DNA of 55,850 nucleotides, from NCBI GenBank assembly GCA_900768265.1, contig CAAGCF010000031.1, positions 1 to 55,850 on the forward strand. Reading direction: 5' to 3'. Both the position numbers and the translations under genes were made by a program. The notes under the pieces were generated by a model. That model was not told where the DNA came from and did not search any database. It worked only from the letters and a program-made list of their open reading frames with translations. This document shows positions 1-8,612 of the stretch, in pieces (position 1 is the first letter of the stretch; each line of letters begins with the position of its first letter). Origin of the DNA: an uncultured Collinsella sp. (lineage in GTDB: Bacteria > Actinomycetota > Coriobacteriia > Coriobacteriales > Coriobacteriaceae).

Positions 1-41
1 AACGGCGCCCCCGGGCACCTGCGGGGGCCGCGGGGGCGTTC
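1..41. terminator. GC-rich hairpin at the left edge
   Basis: An inverted repeat pairs the sequence near position 1 (AACG, then GCCCCCG) with CGGGGGCGTT ending at 41. It looks like the 3' end of a transcription unit lying mostly outside the window. There is no clear T-run, so termination is only a possibility. The rest of 1-228 shows no gene. Confidence 0.35.
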
Positions 42-228
42 GGCTAGCTGCGGGAACGGCCTATCTGCTCAATGTGTTCGGCTGAGATCGGAAATCAACC
101 GGGAAACGGAATGGAGATGCAGTATCCCATTTTCCGCAATCATCAATCCACCGACGCACCCAATACTCCGCACCGCGCAGTAGTATGAAGGAGGTCGCTG
201 CGCAACCCGCGTATGTCAGGAGAACAAA

Positions 229-1629
229 TTGTCAGTAAAACTTGATCTCGGGAAAACTCTATCCCAAGCTGCCCAAGCCGCCGGTGAGATGGCAAAAGAC
301 GCATCGGCGGCCATCGAGTCCGCCACCAAAGGCGCCACGAATGCAGCTGAGGACGCGGGAAACGCTATCGTCGATACGGCCACCTCGGCATCCGAGGCCA
401 TCGGCAGCGCCATGTTTTCGGTTGCGGAAGGTATGTCGAGTGCCGGCGAGCAAATTGCGTCGTCTGATGCAGGCAAAACGATTGCAGGGGCCGCGAACAC
501 GGTAGGCGGAATTGCCATCAGTGCCGCCGTGAATCTGGCCCAAGGAGCATCATCCCTTGCATCCGACGCGGCTTCGACCGTGGAGGGCGGAATCAATGCC
601 ATCAAGGAGAACTCATTCTCCGCGCGACTCCGCAGGGCACGCATCAAGGGTTTCCGTGACGGAATCAAGCAGGGCGCCTACCTTGCAGGAGAGAAGCGAC
701 ACAATTTCATCTACGCGTACGTGGCAACGCTCTGCTTCCTGATGCGCTGCGACGGTGACTTTTCCCAAGAGGAGCAGAAGTGGCTCGAGGAGGGTCTCGA
801 TTACCTCAAGCTGGACGGCGGCCTCCCAAATAACGTCAAGACAAAGGTGCAGGCCATCGCGGATGACGAGAGTTTGTCCTTCGACCAAGTCAAGGACTGC
901 TTGGACAACGTTAGCATCGTGTCGCTGGACTCCATAGCCGAGCAGTTGCATGTCGCCGCGGCGGCGGACGGTCAGGTGACAGAAGAAGAGGAGCATGCCT
1001 GCAGGCTCTTTGCCGACTATATGGCGGCGAGGGCGACATGCATGGCCGTTGACGAGGGCCGGGCCGAGCAGACAGTCGAAAAGTCCGTCCGCGAGTACGG
1101 CGAAAACCTTCAGCGCATCGACCGGGAGTTCAAGGAGCGGACGCGACTGCAGGATGCCGACGCGGCCTTCGTCGTCGCCGCAACCATGCTCCAAGTCGCC
1201 CGCATTCTTATCATCAACTCGCTGACGGAGGTCGAGTGCGCCGGAGCGGGCAACGTAAAAGAACACGCTTTGCACGACTTCCAAGGTCGTGTCTTCTCTG
1301 GTTTCGATGACAGGATGCCGCGGGAATCGAACCATCTGTTCGCCTCAAAACATCATATTCTTAATTCACGTGGAGTGCCTTACGACGCGACACGCTACGA
1401 GGCAGAAAACATCGGACTCTTCAAGGGCGCAAACCACCGGTTCGCAACCCTCGGCCACGACCCAGTGCTCGGTCTCGTGTTCGGAACGTCTAACATCTTG
1501 ACCAACAGCATCACCTGCGTTAAAGACACCAACGTTTTTGGTATTGGTGCACGAATTCCCGCAACCTACTCGGTCTCCTATGACGCCTTTGAAAAAATCC
1601 GCAGATCGGGGCGCCCGCTGGGACTGTAG
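229..1629 (+). CDS. TerB-like protein, N-terminal part (apparently frameshifted)
   Basis: The start is a TTG preceded by AGGAG at 218-222. Residues 1-130 are rich in Ala, Ser and Gly and read as amphipathic helices with no charged core. Residues of about 160-270 hold two DG-x-x-x-x-EE stretches (CDGDFSQEEQKW and AADGQVTEEEEHA) typical of TerB-like helical domains, which bind metal in tellurite-resistance proteins. A later block, GHDPVLGLVFGTSNILT, resembles a conserved segment I associate with uncharacterised bacterial proteins. The last dozen residues (IRRSGRPLGL) look like out-of-frame reading. A -1 shift at the A6 tract 1592-1597 joins this frame to the next one without a stop, so the gene probably runs to 2165. 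Function is unknown; a stress or membrane-associated role is a guess. Confidence 0.7.
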   Translation: MSVKLDLGKTLSQAAQAAGEMAKDASAAIESATKGATNAAEDAGNAIVDTATSASEAIGSAMFSVAEGMSSAGEQIASSDAGKTIAGAANTVGGIAISAAVNLAQGASSLASDAASTVEGGINAIKENSFSARLRRARIKGFRDGIKQGAYLAGEKRHNFIYAYVATLCFLMRCDGDFSQEEQKWLEEGLDYLKLDGGLPNNVKTKVQAIADDESLSFDQVKDCLDNVSIVSLDSIAEQLHVAAAADGQVTEEEEHACRLFADYMAARATCMAVDEGRAEQTVEKSVREYGENLQRIDREFKERTRLQDADAAFVVAATMLQVARILIINSLTEVECAGAGNVKEHALHDFQGRVFSGFDDRMPRESNHLFASKHHILNSRGVPYDATRYEAENIGLFKGANHRFATLGHDPVLGLVFGTSNILTNSITCVKDTNVFGIGARIPATYSVSYDAFEKIRRSGRPLGL

Positions 1630-1631
1630 AG

Positions 1632-2165
1632 ATGCTGGTTGCAGCGGGAAGGCGCGTCGTGAGCGAGCCGGATGCCGCCGCGGCTGCTCTAATCAAGCAG
1701 CTGATCCACATCGGCACAGACCTCTACACGCCGTGCGGGATACAGATCCCATTCGCCAATCTCATCCTCGACAAAACACATACCGAGGCGCTTACCAAAT
1801 ACGTCAGCACCGGCGATGTGCTGAAGGTCGGCGTGCAGGCAGGTATGGCGGCGCTTATCAACTGGTTGATAGCCGCACTTCACGGGTGTTCGCTGATATT
1901 CAAGGACGACGGGTCAGATTACTGCACCGAGATGTACCAAGCACGTACTAAGAAAATCATCCTCCTGTCCGATACCATCGCAACTTCAAGCAGCGTCATA
2001 CGGACGTTAATCAAAAAGAATCCCGAGTGCCTCGACCTCGGAGGCGCAGCGATACTCATCTACCGACTGTTCTCGGACGCGCGTTTCATAGCTAAGCTCA
2101 AAGAAGAGTACGTGCAATCGGAGCTCAATAAAATCTACGACGAGCGAGCAAAAGGGCTGCTCTGA
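1632..2165 (+). CDS. C-terminal part of the split TerB-like protein
   Basis: This frame opens at 1593, directly inside the A6 tract that precedes the end of the upstream gene, and reads on through NPQIGAPAGTVEMLVAAGRR to a sensible globular sequence (LIHIGTDLYTPCGIQIPFAN). The ATG at 1632 has no convincing ribosome site and lies only 2 bp after the upstream stop. Both facts suggest it is the second half of one protein of about 645 residues, broken by a -1 frameshift. If translated separately it would be a 177-residue protein of unknown function. Base composition here is somewhat less GC-rich than in the neighbouring genes. Confidence 0.6.
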   Translation: MLVAAGRRVVSEPDAAAAALIKQLIHIGTDLYTPCGIQIPFANLILDKTHTEALTKYVSTGDVLKVGVQAGMAALINWLIAALHGCSLIFKDDGSDYCTEMYQARTKKIILLSDTIATSSSVIRTLIKKNPECLDLGGAAILIYRLFSDARFIAKLKEEYVQSELNKIYDERAKGLL

Positions 2166-2245
2166 TTCCTCGGCGCCCTTCCTCTTGCATCACCATTCAA
2201 ACAAAACGAAAAGCGCCTCATTAAATAAAGACATCAGTACAAAAA

Positions 2246-2289
2246 GGACCCCTTGTCCGCAGCTCCAAAGGAGCAGGACAAGGGGCCCC
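2246..2289 (-). terminator. Rho-independent terminator of groEL
   Basis: The arms GGACCCCTTGTCC (2246-2258) and GGACAAGGGGCCC (2277-2289) form a long stem with an extra AGCTCC/GGAGC pair inside. On the minus strand the stem is followed by TTTTT, about 80 bp past the groEL stop. Confidence 0.85.
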
Positions 2290-2367
2290 AATCTAACCGA
2301 GGACGTTCCGGAGAGAAACCCCGTCACGCCCCCGGATTCCCGGTGGGAGTTCTAGACCTTGTCGGCC

Positions 2368-4005
2368 TTAGTACATACCGCCGCCCTGCTGACCAGCGGT
2401 AGCAGCAGCAATAGCGTCCTCAAGCTGAGTATTCTTGGGCACATCGGAGACGGTGGCCTCGGTGATGAGGATCAGGCTGGCGACAGAAGCAGCGTTCTGC
2501 AGGGTGACGCGGCTGACCTTGACGGGGTCGAGGACGCCCATCTCAATCATGTCGCCCCACTCGCCGTTGGCAGAGTTGAGACCCTGGCCGGCGGGCAGCT
2601 CGGCAACCTTGTCGACCACGACAGCGCCCTCAAAGCCAGCGTTCTTGGCAATGGTAGCGACCGGAGCGGTCAGAGCCTTCTTGACGATATCGACGCCGAT
2701 CTTCTCCTCGGGGTCGTCGATCTCAACAGCGTCGAGCGCAGGAGCAGCGTCCATGAAGGCGACGCCGCCGCCAGCGACAATACCCTCCTCGACAGCAGCG
2801 CGGGTAGCCTGCAGGGCGTCCTCGACGCGATGCTTGATCTCCTTGAGCTCGGACTCGGTAGCAGCGCCGACCTTGATGACGGCAACGCCACCGGAGAGCT
2901 TGGCCAGGCGCTCCTGGAGCTTCTCACGGTCGAAGTCAGAGGTGGTGTTCTCCATCTCGCCCTTGATCTGAGCGATACGGGCGTCGATGGCCTCCTTGGA
3001 GCCAGCGCCGCCGACGACGACGGTGTTGTCCTTGGAGATGGTGACGGACTTAGCGGTACCGAGCATATCGGCGGTGATGTCAGCGACCTTCACGCCCAGC
3101 TCGTCCAGAGCGGCCTGGCCACCGGTGAGGACGGCGATGTCCTCAAGGATGCGCTTGCGGCGATCGCCGTAGCCCGGGGCCTTGACGGCGCAGACGTTGA
3201 GAGCGCCACGGATCTTGTTGAGGACGAGGGTGGGCAGAGCCTCGCCGTCGATGTCCTCAGCAATGATGAGCAGGCCACGGCCGGCGCGCTGGACAGCCTC
3301 AAGAACAGGCATGATGTCCTGAACGCTGGAGATCTTCTGGTCGGTGATGAGGATGTACGGATCCTTCATCACGGCCTCCATGCGGTCGTTGTCCGTGACG
3401 AAGTAAGCAGAGACATAGCCCTTGTCGAACTGCATGCCCTCGACGGTGTCGATGGTGATGTCGAACGTCTGGGAATCCTCGACGGTGATGACGCCGTCCT
3501 TGCCCACGACCTCCATGGCCTCGGCGATCTTCTCGCCGACCTCGGGGTCACCAGCGGAGATGGTGCCGACGGAAGCGATCTGCTCCTTGGTCTCGACCGG
3601 CTTGGCCTGCTTCTTCATCTCGGCGACGGCGGCGTTTACAGCCTTGTCGATGCCGCGACGGATGGCCAGCGGGTTGGCGCCGGCGGCGACGTTGCGCAGG
3701 CCGTCGTTGACGATGGCCTGGGCGAGCAGGGTTGCGGTGGTGGTGCCGTCACCCACGGTGTCGTTGGTCTTGGTGGCGACCTCCTTCACCAGCTGAGCGC
3801 CCATGTTCTCGATGTTGTCCTCGAGCTCGATCTCCTTAGCGACGGAAACGCCGTCGTTGGTGATAGTCGGGGCACCGAACGTGCGCTGCAGAGCGACGTA
3901 ACGGCCCTTGGGGCCCATGGTGACGGTAACGGCGTCGGCCAGAGTGTTGACGCCCTTGGCGAGCTTGGCGCGGGCATCGGTGTTGAACGTAATGTTCTTT
4001 GCCAT
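2368..4005 (-). CDS. groL: Chaperonin GroEL (60 kDa)
   Basis: This is a full-length 545-residue GroEL, the ATP-driven folding chamber that works with GroES in the cytosol. It carries VTMGPKGRYV and the ATP-site motif NDTVGDGTTTATLLAQ near residues 83-98, and it ends in the usual Gly/Met tail (GGGMY). The ATG at 4003-4005 follows a strong GGAGG site. It lies about 96 bp downstream of groES on the same strand, so the two form the standard heat-shock operon. A long rightward reading frame antisense to it is a codon-bias shadow. Confidence 0.98.
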   Translation of the reverse strand: MAKNITFNTDARAKLAKGVNTLADAVTVTMGPKGRYVALQRTFGAPTITNDGVSVAKEIELEDNIENMGAQLVKEVATKTNDTVGDGTTTATLLAQAIVNDGLRNVAAGANPLAIRRGIDKAVNAAVAEMKKQAKPVETKEQIASVGTISAGDPEVGEKIAEAMEVVGKDGVITVEDSQTFDITIDTVEGMQFDKGYVSAYFVTDNDRMEAVMKDPYILITDQKISSVQDIMPVLEAVQRAGRGLLIIAEDIDGEALPTLVLNKIRGALNVCAVKAPGYGDRRKRILEDIAVLTGGQAALDELGVKVADITADMLGTAKSVTISKDNTVVVGGAGSKEAIDARIAQIKGEMENTTSDFDREKLQERLAKLSGGVAVIKVGAATESELKEIKHRVEDALQATRAAVEEGIVAGGGVAFMDAAPALDAVEIDDPEEKIGVDIVKKALTAPVATIAKNAGFEGAVVVDKVAELPAGQGLNSANGEWGDMIEMGVLDPVKVSRVTLQNAASVASLILITEATVSDVPKNTQLEDAIAAATAGQQGGGMY

Positions 4006-4101
4006 GGTAGGTAATCCTCCAAAAGAAATGTGACTCGCGTCGCCGCTTCCGAGTCCTATGCGGCGGGCGCGTTCAAAGACGAATCAGAGATTCTGACGAG
4101 A

Positions 4102-4395
4102 CTAGGCCTCGACGACGGCGTAGATGTCGTCGGCGCGCATCAGCAGATACTTCTCGCCGTCGACCTTGACCTCGTTGCCGCCGAACTTACCGTAGATGAC
4201 AACGTCGCCGACCTGAACGTCCATAGGGATGCGCTCACCCTTGTCGTTGACCTTACCGGCGCCAACGGCAACGATGGTGCCGCGCTGCGGCTTCTCCTGA
4301 GCGTTGCTGGCGATGTACAGACCAGAAGCGGTCTTCTGCTCGGCCTCGTCGGGCTTGACCAGGACGCGATCTGCAAGCGGCTTCAAAGACGACAT
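4102..4395 (-). CDS. groS: Co-chaperonin GroES (10 kDa)
   Basis: This 97-residue GroES is the lid of the GroEL chamber. It shows LKPLADRVLVKPDEAEQKTASGLY at the N-terminus, the mobile-loop region, and the GKVNDKGERIPMDVQVGDVVIYGKF core. The start at 4393-4395 is preceded by AAGGAGG at 4402-4408; an upstream in-frame ATG at 4422 would add nine poorly conserved residues and is rejected. It is the first gene of the operon with groEL. A CIRCE-like sequence lies about 125 bp upstream. Confidence 0.97.
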   Translation of the reverse strand: MSSLKPLADRVLVKPDEAEQKTASGLYIASNAQEKPQRGTIVAVGAGKVNDKGERIPMDVQVGDVVIYGKFGGNEVKVDGEKYLLMRADDIYAVVEA

Positions 4396-4520
4396 GCTTG
4401 TTTCCTCCTTTTTGGGCCGCACGGTTGAGCCGTGCGGGTTTCCCTACTTCGTTTGCGTACGCGTTGAATGGTACCCACGAATGGCGGGTTATACAACACA
4501 GAGTCAAAAAATCTTATTTT

Positions 4521-4547
4521 TTGGCACTTAGATTTTCTGAATGCCGG
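4521..4547. promoter_or_regulatory. Degenerate CIRCE-like operator upstream of groES
   Basis: TTGGCACTT, nine bases, then GAATGCCGG. The left half matches the HrcA-binding CIRCE half-site TTAGCACTC at 7 of 9 positions and the right half matches at 5 of 9, with the correct 9-base spacing. The right half also belongs to the large inverted repeat beginning at 4533, so the resemblance may be chance. A TATAAC-like -10 element lies between this site and groES on the minus strand (about 4489-4494). Confidence 0.3.
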
Positions 4548-4744
4548 GGGATAACTTGTGCGCGGCCCCCGTGTGGCGCCGGAGGGGCGGGATATAAGGT
4601 TTCCTGCTCGGGCAGTCCTGCTCGCGCGAAGGCCACATTAAGTGGCCTTCGGCTCGTGCGGAACTCGCGATAAACCTTATATCCCGCCCCTCCGGCGCCA
4701 CACGGGAGCTGGGTCAACGTTATCGGGCCCGGCATTCAGAAAAG
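4533..4744. repeat. Nested palindromic element (MITE/REP-like)
   Basis: The outer ends TTTTCTGAATGCCGGG (4533-4548) and CCCGGCATTCAGAAAA (4729-4744) are inverted copies. Inside lie perfect 34-bp inverted arms at 4568-4601 and 4673-4706, and at the centre a 10-bp hairpin, CGAAGGCCAC (4627-4636) with GTGGCCTTCG (4642-4651). It has no coding capacity. The concentric layout suggests a small non-autonomous element or a large RNA/cruciform structure rather than a simple terminator. Confidence 0.75.
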
Positions 4745-4820
4745 TCAGCGCAGCAAAATGGCGATGCGGATAGCAACATGGGCATGGTTTTCGCCGCGCG
4801 CACAGGTCCCCCGGGGAGCA

Positions 4821-5058
4821 CCGTGCATTTTTTGGAGTATTCAGCAGGCCAGGACGACTGCATACGCGCCGGACGTACCTTATTGGTCCCAAGGGCGCCT
4901 TCGACCGGTGATTCGAGTCGGCAGGCAAACCCCGTCAGGACAAAAAGGCGTGCCTCGCACCGCACCGGACCCCAAAATGACGTCGATCTCCACAATGCCA
5001 CCCGACTGCAGCGGCGCCGGCGGAACTTGCGTTGCTGAATACTCCGTTTTTTGCACGG
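4821..5058. repeat. Pair of inverted 26-bp bipartite sites in a gene-free stretch
   Basis: The sequence CCGTGCA, seven bases, GAGTATTCAGCA occurs at 4821-4846 and inverted at 5033-5058. The seven-base middle is a T-tract in one copy and an A-tract in the other. The interval between them and the rest of the 841-bp gap 4396-5236 has only short, unconvincing reading frames. Confidence 0.65.
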
Positions 5059-5236
5059 CCCAGGCGGGGGTACATAAGGGCCAGAAAGAACATCCCGGCC
5101 CCTTTATGCAATCTGCAATGGATAATATGCAAAATACCAAGAGACGGCATTGCTGATGTCCAAATTGAATGCGCGGGGCAGCAGCGCCGTCCCAAAATTA
5201 GCCGCCTGAGCCGCATTTAACGATACGGTAGGAACA

Positions 5237-6886
5237 TCAGCGCTCGTAGATTACGTTACCTGCCAGGTAGGTGGCTTGGACTTTGGTGGCCTGGAGCTCT
5301 TGGGGGTCAACGGTGAGCAGGTTTTGGTCCAGGACTACCAGGTCGGCGTATTTGCCGGGTTCTAGGCTGCCGAGGTTTCGCTCGTCGCCTGCCGCGTAGG
5401 CGCTGCCCAGGGTGTAGTTGCGCAGAGCTGTAGCCGCGTCGATGCGCTCGCTCGGCAACCAGCCGCCCTCGGGCCAGTGGCTGCGGGGGTCTTGGCGCGT
5501 GATAGCCGTGTAGAGCACGTTCATGCTGGTAACGGCCGTGATGGGGCTATCGGTGCCGAAGGCTTGACGGATGCCGCGCTGCTTATAGGTCGCGAACGGC
5601 CACATGATGCGGCTGCGTTCCAGGCCCAGGTCGCGCTCCGGGCCACCCGGGTCGAGCGTGATGTGGCAAGGCTGGCTCGAGGCAATGACGTTGAGCTTGC
5701 GCAGACGATCGATGTCCTGAGGCAGCAGATTCTCCAGATGCTCGAGCGTGTTATGACCGTGCGGGGGCAGACCGTAGAGCTCTACCGCCTCCTCAAAGAT
5801 ATCGAGTGCGGCATGGATGGCACCGTCGCCGATAACGTGGATGCGCACGGTGTGGCCGCGCTCGGCTGCCGCCAGAACCAATTTGCGCATGCGCTCGACA
5901 GGGACCGTCAGACGGCCCTGGTCGCCCGGGGAGCGCGGGTTGCTATACGGCTCGGTGAGGTAGGCCGTGTGTTCGCTCGATACGCCATCGAAGAACTGCT
6001 TGAAGCCTGGCGCCGAGAGCAGCGCGTTGTTCGCGTAGCGGGTCTGGAGTTCTTCCAAGCGCGATTGGTCATCCAGCAGCGTGGGAAACAGATGGGCGCG
6101 GATGCCCAGCTTGCCGGCGGCCTGCAGCTTGTCGTAAACATCGTCGCGAATAAAGTCGCAGCCTGGCATGGGCATGAGCGACATATCGCAGATTGAGGTG
6201 ATGCCTTGCTCGGCCATACGCCTCATCTGGTCGGCGTAAGCGCTCGCAATGCGGTCCTCGCCCAGCCACTCCAGGCAGCGCGGCAGCAGCTGCATAGCAG
6301 CTGCCTCGTGAGCGATACCCGTAAGCTCACCGTTTGAGTCTTTGTCGTAACTGCCACCCGCCGGAGGCTCGCTGTCGCGCGTAACGCCGAGCGCCTCGAG
6401 TGCGCGGCTGTTGAGCCACAGCGTGTGCCCGTCGCCCGAGTACATAACGCAGGGACGATCGGGGAAGGCGGCGTCGAGGGAGGCCTTGGTAGGGTGCTCG
6501 GGCGGATCCCAGCGGTAATCGCGCCAACCCTGGGTCACGACCCAGGCGTCATCTGGCAAGCCTTTGGAAAACTCGAGCGTATGCTGCACCAATGCTGCCT
6601 CGGACGTGCCCATATCCATGAGCATGTACGGCGAGGAGCCAACCGAGGTATGGAAGAAATGCAGGTGCGCATCGTGGAAACCGGGGCAGACAAACTGCTC
6701 GCCGTAATCGACCACCGGCGTGGCGGCAGGTGCGGCGGCAATCACGTCATCGGGCGCACCGACTGCGACGATGCGATCACCTGCAATGGCAATCGCCAGC
6801 TCGCGGGCGGTATCGATACCGTCTTGCGCGGTAAAAACGTTCTTGGAGCGGATAATCCGATCGATATGCTGCATGGGCATCCCCAT
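5237..6886 (-). CDS. Amidohydrolase family 3 (YtcJ-like) metal-dependent hydrolase
   Basis: A 549-residue member of the amidohydrolase superfamily, whose members hydrolyse C-N bonds at a metal site. The HxH metal motif appears in VCPGFHDAHLHF, and the C-terminal GSLEPGKYADLVVLDQNLL is the closing beta-sandwich signature of this family. The substrate cannot be told from sequence; N-acyl amino acids or cyclic amides are possible. The ATG at 6886 was chosen because the longer frame runs through the coding start of the divergent peptidase at 7043. An ATG at 6874 (MQHIDR) is an alternative, and no strong ribosome site decides between them. The divergent M20 peptidase next door suggests a shared role in amide breakdown. 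Confidence 0.85.
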   Translation of the reverse strand: MGMPMQHIDRIIRSKNVFTAQDGIDTARELAIAIAGDRIVAVGAPDDVIAAAPAATPVVDYGEQFVCPGFHDAHLHFFHTSVGSSPYMLMDMGTSEAALVQHTLEFSKGLPDDAWVVTQGWRDYRWDPPEHPTKASLDAAFPDRPCVMYSGDGHTLWLNSRALEALGVTRDSEPPAGGSYDKDSNGELTGIAHEAAAMQLLPRCLEWLGEDRIASAYADQMRRMAEQGITSICDMSLMPMPGCDFIRDDVYDKLQAAGKLGIRAHLFPTLLDDQSRLEELQTRYANNALLSAPGFKQFFDGVSSEHTAYLTEPYSNPRSPGDQGRLTVPVERMRKLVLAAAERGHTVRIHVIGDGAIHAALDIFEEAVELYGLPPHGHNTLEHLENLLPQDIDRLRKLNVIASSQPCHITLDPGGPERDLGLERSRIMWPFATYKQRGIRQAFGTDSPITAVTSMNVLYTAITRQDPRSHWPEGGWLPSERIDAATALRNYTLGSAYAAGDERNLGSLEPGKYADLVVLDQNLLTVDPQELQATKVQATYLAGNVIYER

Positions 6887-7042
6887 CTCTGGCGGGAAAT
6901 TCAACACCCCCGAGTGTACTCCCCCGCCCTTGCAACAAAACCCCAGGCGGCAAACGGCAACTTTACCAGCCCTAGCGGCAGGTGGCATACTGGAGAGAGC
7001 CTGTACGATTTTGCGATCGAACCAACAAGGAGCAAATCGACC

Positions 7043-8506
7043 ATGACGAAGACCAAGGCACAGCAGATTATGGCGGCAACCGAGGTTCGCGCGGCAGACG
7101 ACGTCACCGCGGCAATCCAGGATATCGCCGCCGAGTTTGAACCCTACATCATCAAGCAGCGCCGGCACTTCCATAAGCACCCGGAGCTGAGCCTTGCCGA
7201 GGAGCGCACGACTTCCGACATCGCCAACCAGCTCGACGCCATGAATATCCCCTACGAGCGTCCGCTCAAGACGGGCCTGGTGGCGACGCTTCGCGGCACC
7301 GCGCCCGATGCCTACCGCGAGGATGGCACGCCGCGCCGCCGTATCCTGCTACGCGCCGACATCGACGCCTTGCCTGTCACCGAGCAAACCGGCGAGGAGT
7401 TCGCCAGCGTCAACGAGGGCTGCATGCATGCCTGCGGCCACGACTGCCATATCGCCATGATGCTCGGCACGTTGCAGATTCTGCGCCACATGACCGATGA
7501 CATCCACGGCGAGATTCGCATCGTTTTCCAGCCCAGCGAGGAAAACGGCCAGGGCGCCAAGCTCATGATCGGCACGGGCGTACTCGATGGCGTCGACGGT
7601 GCCTATGCCGCGCACATCTGGAGCGAGGTCGATGCCGGCACCGTGAGCTGCGAGCCCGGTCCGCGCATGGCAAACACCGACTGGTTCCGCATCGACGTCC
7701 GCGGCACCTCGTGCCATGGCGCCATGCCCCAGCGCGGCCACGACGCCGTTATGGTTGCCGCCGAAATCGTCAACGCCCTGCAGACCATCGTCTCGCGCGA
7801 GATTAGCCCCTACGAACCCGCCGTCATCACCGTCGGCGAACTGCACGGCGGCACCGCGCGCAACGTTATCGCCGGCACGGCATACCTCGCCGGCACGGTG
7901 CGCACCTATGGTGACAAGACGCATGAGGAGATGCCCGAGCTTATGCGCCGCATCGTCGAGCACACTGCGGCGGCCCTGGGCGCCGAGGCCGAACTCACCG
8001 ACTACACCATCGCCAACTACAAGGTCGAAAACGATGCCGCCTCGAGCGAGCGCTGCCGCCAAGCTGTGCTCAAGTGCCTGGGCCCCGCGGGCGAGGGCCA
8101 TTACCGCGGCACGCTTTCGGGCGAGGACTTCTCGGAGTACCTGCGCCGTGTGCCGGGCGTGCTCGCCTTTGTTGGCACGCGCAACCCCCAGATTGGCGCC
8201 ACCTATGCCCAGCACTCCTGCTTCTACAAGATCGACGAGAGCGTGCTCGCTAAGGGCTCCATGGTAGCCGCCCAGTATGCCATCGACTTTTTGGCCGAGC
8301 CCACGCAAGAAGAGCTCGACGGCCCCACGATCGCCGCAGTTGCCGAGACCAATCCCGACCTGGCGGCCAAGCTGCGCTCTGCCAAGGCAACGGCCGCCGA
8401 GGCTCGCGACGCCATGCACGACGCCCGTACCGCCCGCCATGCCGCCATCAAGGGCATTCACGATGCCCGTGCCGCTGCTCGCCACGATGAGAAGCATGGC
8501 GAGTAG
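7043..8506 (+). CDS. M20D-type metallopeptidase / N-acyl amino acid amidohydrolase
   Basis: A 487-residue cytosolic hydrolase of the M20 family, which cleaves N-acyl or IAA-type amino-acid conjugates. The N-terminus has RRHFHKHPELSLAEERT, followed by LRADIDALPV and the metal-binding HACGHDCH at residues 129-136. The dimerisation domain shows GxxCHGAMPQRGHDAV, and the C-terminal metal ligand lies near YAQHSCFYKIDE. An Ala/Arg-rich, probably helical tail of about 60 residues after residue 425 goes beyond the usual family length. The start follows AAGGAG at 7027-7032. A strong bidirectional terminator follows. Confidence 0.92.
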   Translation: MTKTKAQQIMAATEVRAADDVTAAIQDIAAEFEPYIIKQRRHFHKHPELSLAEERTTSDIANQLDAMNIPYERPLKTGLVATLRGTAPDAYREDGTPRRRILLRADIDALPVTEQTGEEFASVNEGCMHACGHDCHIAMMLGTLQILRHMTDDIHGEIRIVFQPSEENGQGAKLMIGTGVLDGVDGAYAAHIWSEVDAGTVSCEPGPRMANTDWFRIDVRGTSCHGAMPQRGHDAVMVAAEIVNALQTIVSREISPYEPAVITVGELHGGTARNVIAGTAYLAGTVRTYGDKTHEEMPELMRRIVEHTAAALGAEAELTDYTIANYKVENDAASSERCRQAVLKCLGPAGEGHYRGTLSGEDFSEYLRRVPGVLAFVGTRNPQIGATYAQHSCFYKIDESVLAKGSMVAAQYAIDFLAEPTQEELDGPTIAAVAETNPDLAAKLRSAKATAAEARDAMHDARTARHAAIKGIHDARAAARHDEKHGE

Positions 8507-8541
8507 CCGTCACGCCCACCCATAACAACCTGGCCAGAGCA

Positions 8542-8580
8542 AAGCGGGGGCGAACGTTATCTCAACGTTCGCCCCCGCTT
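8542..8580. terminator. Bidirectional terminator between M20 peptidase and DUF2752 gene
   Basis: Perfect 17-bp arms AAGCGGGGGCGAACGTT (8542-8558) and AACGTTCGCCCCCGCTT (8564-8580) enclose a 5-base loop. It lies between convergent genes and can serve both. Confidence 0.8.
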
Positions 8581-8612
8581 ATGTGTCGACCGCTTTTCTA
8601 GCGCGTCCTCCG

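Noticed and set aside
2359..4014. 551-residue rightward open frame antisense to groEL
   Set aside because: Same reason; groEL on the other strand is certain and the antisense product is repetitive Asp/Gly/Leu.
4396..5236. Several short open frames in the gap upstream of groES
   Set aside because: They overlap inverted repeats, lack ribosome sites and have no recognisable protein sequence.
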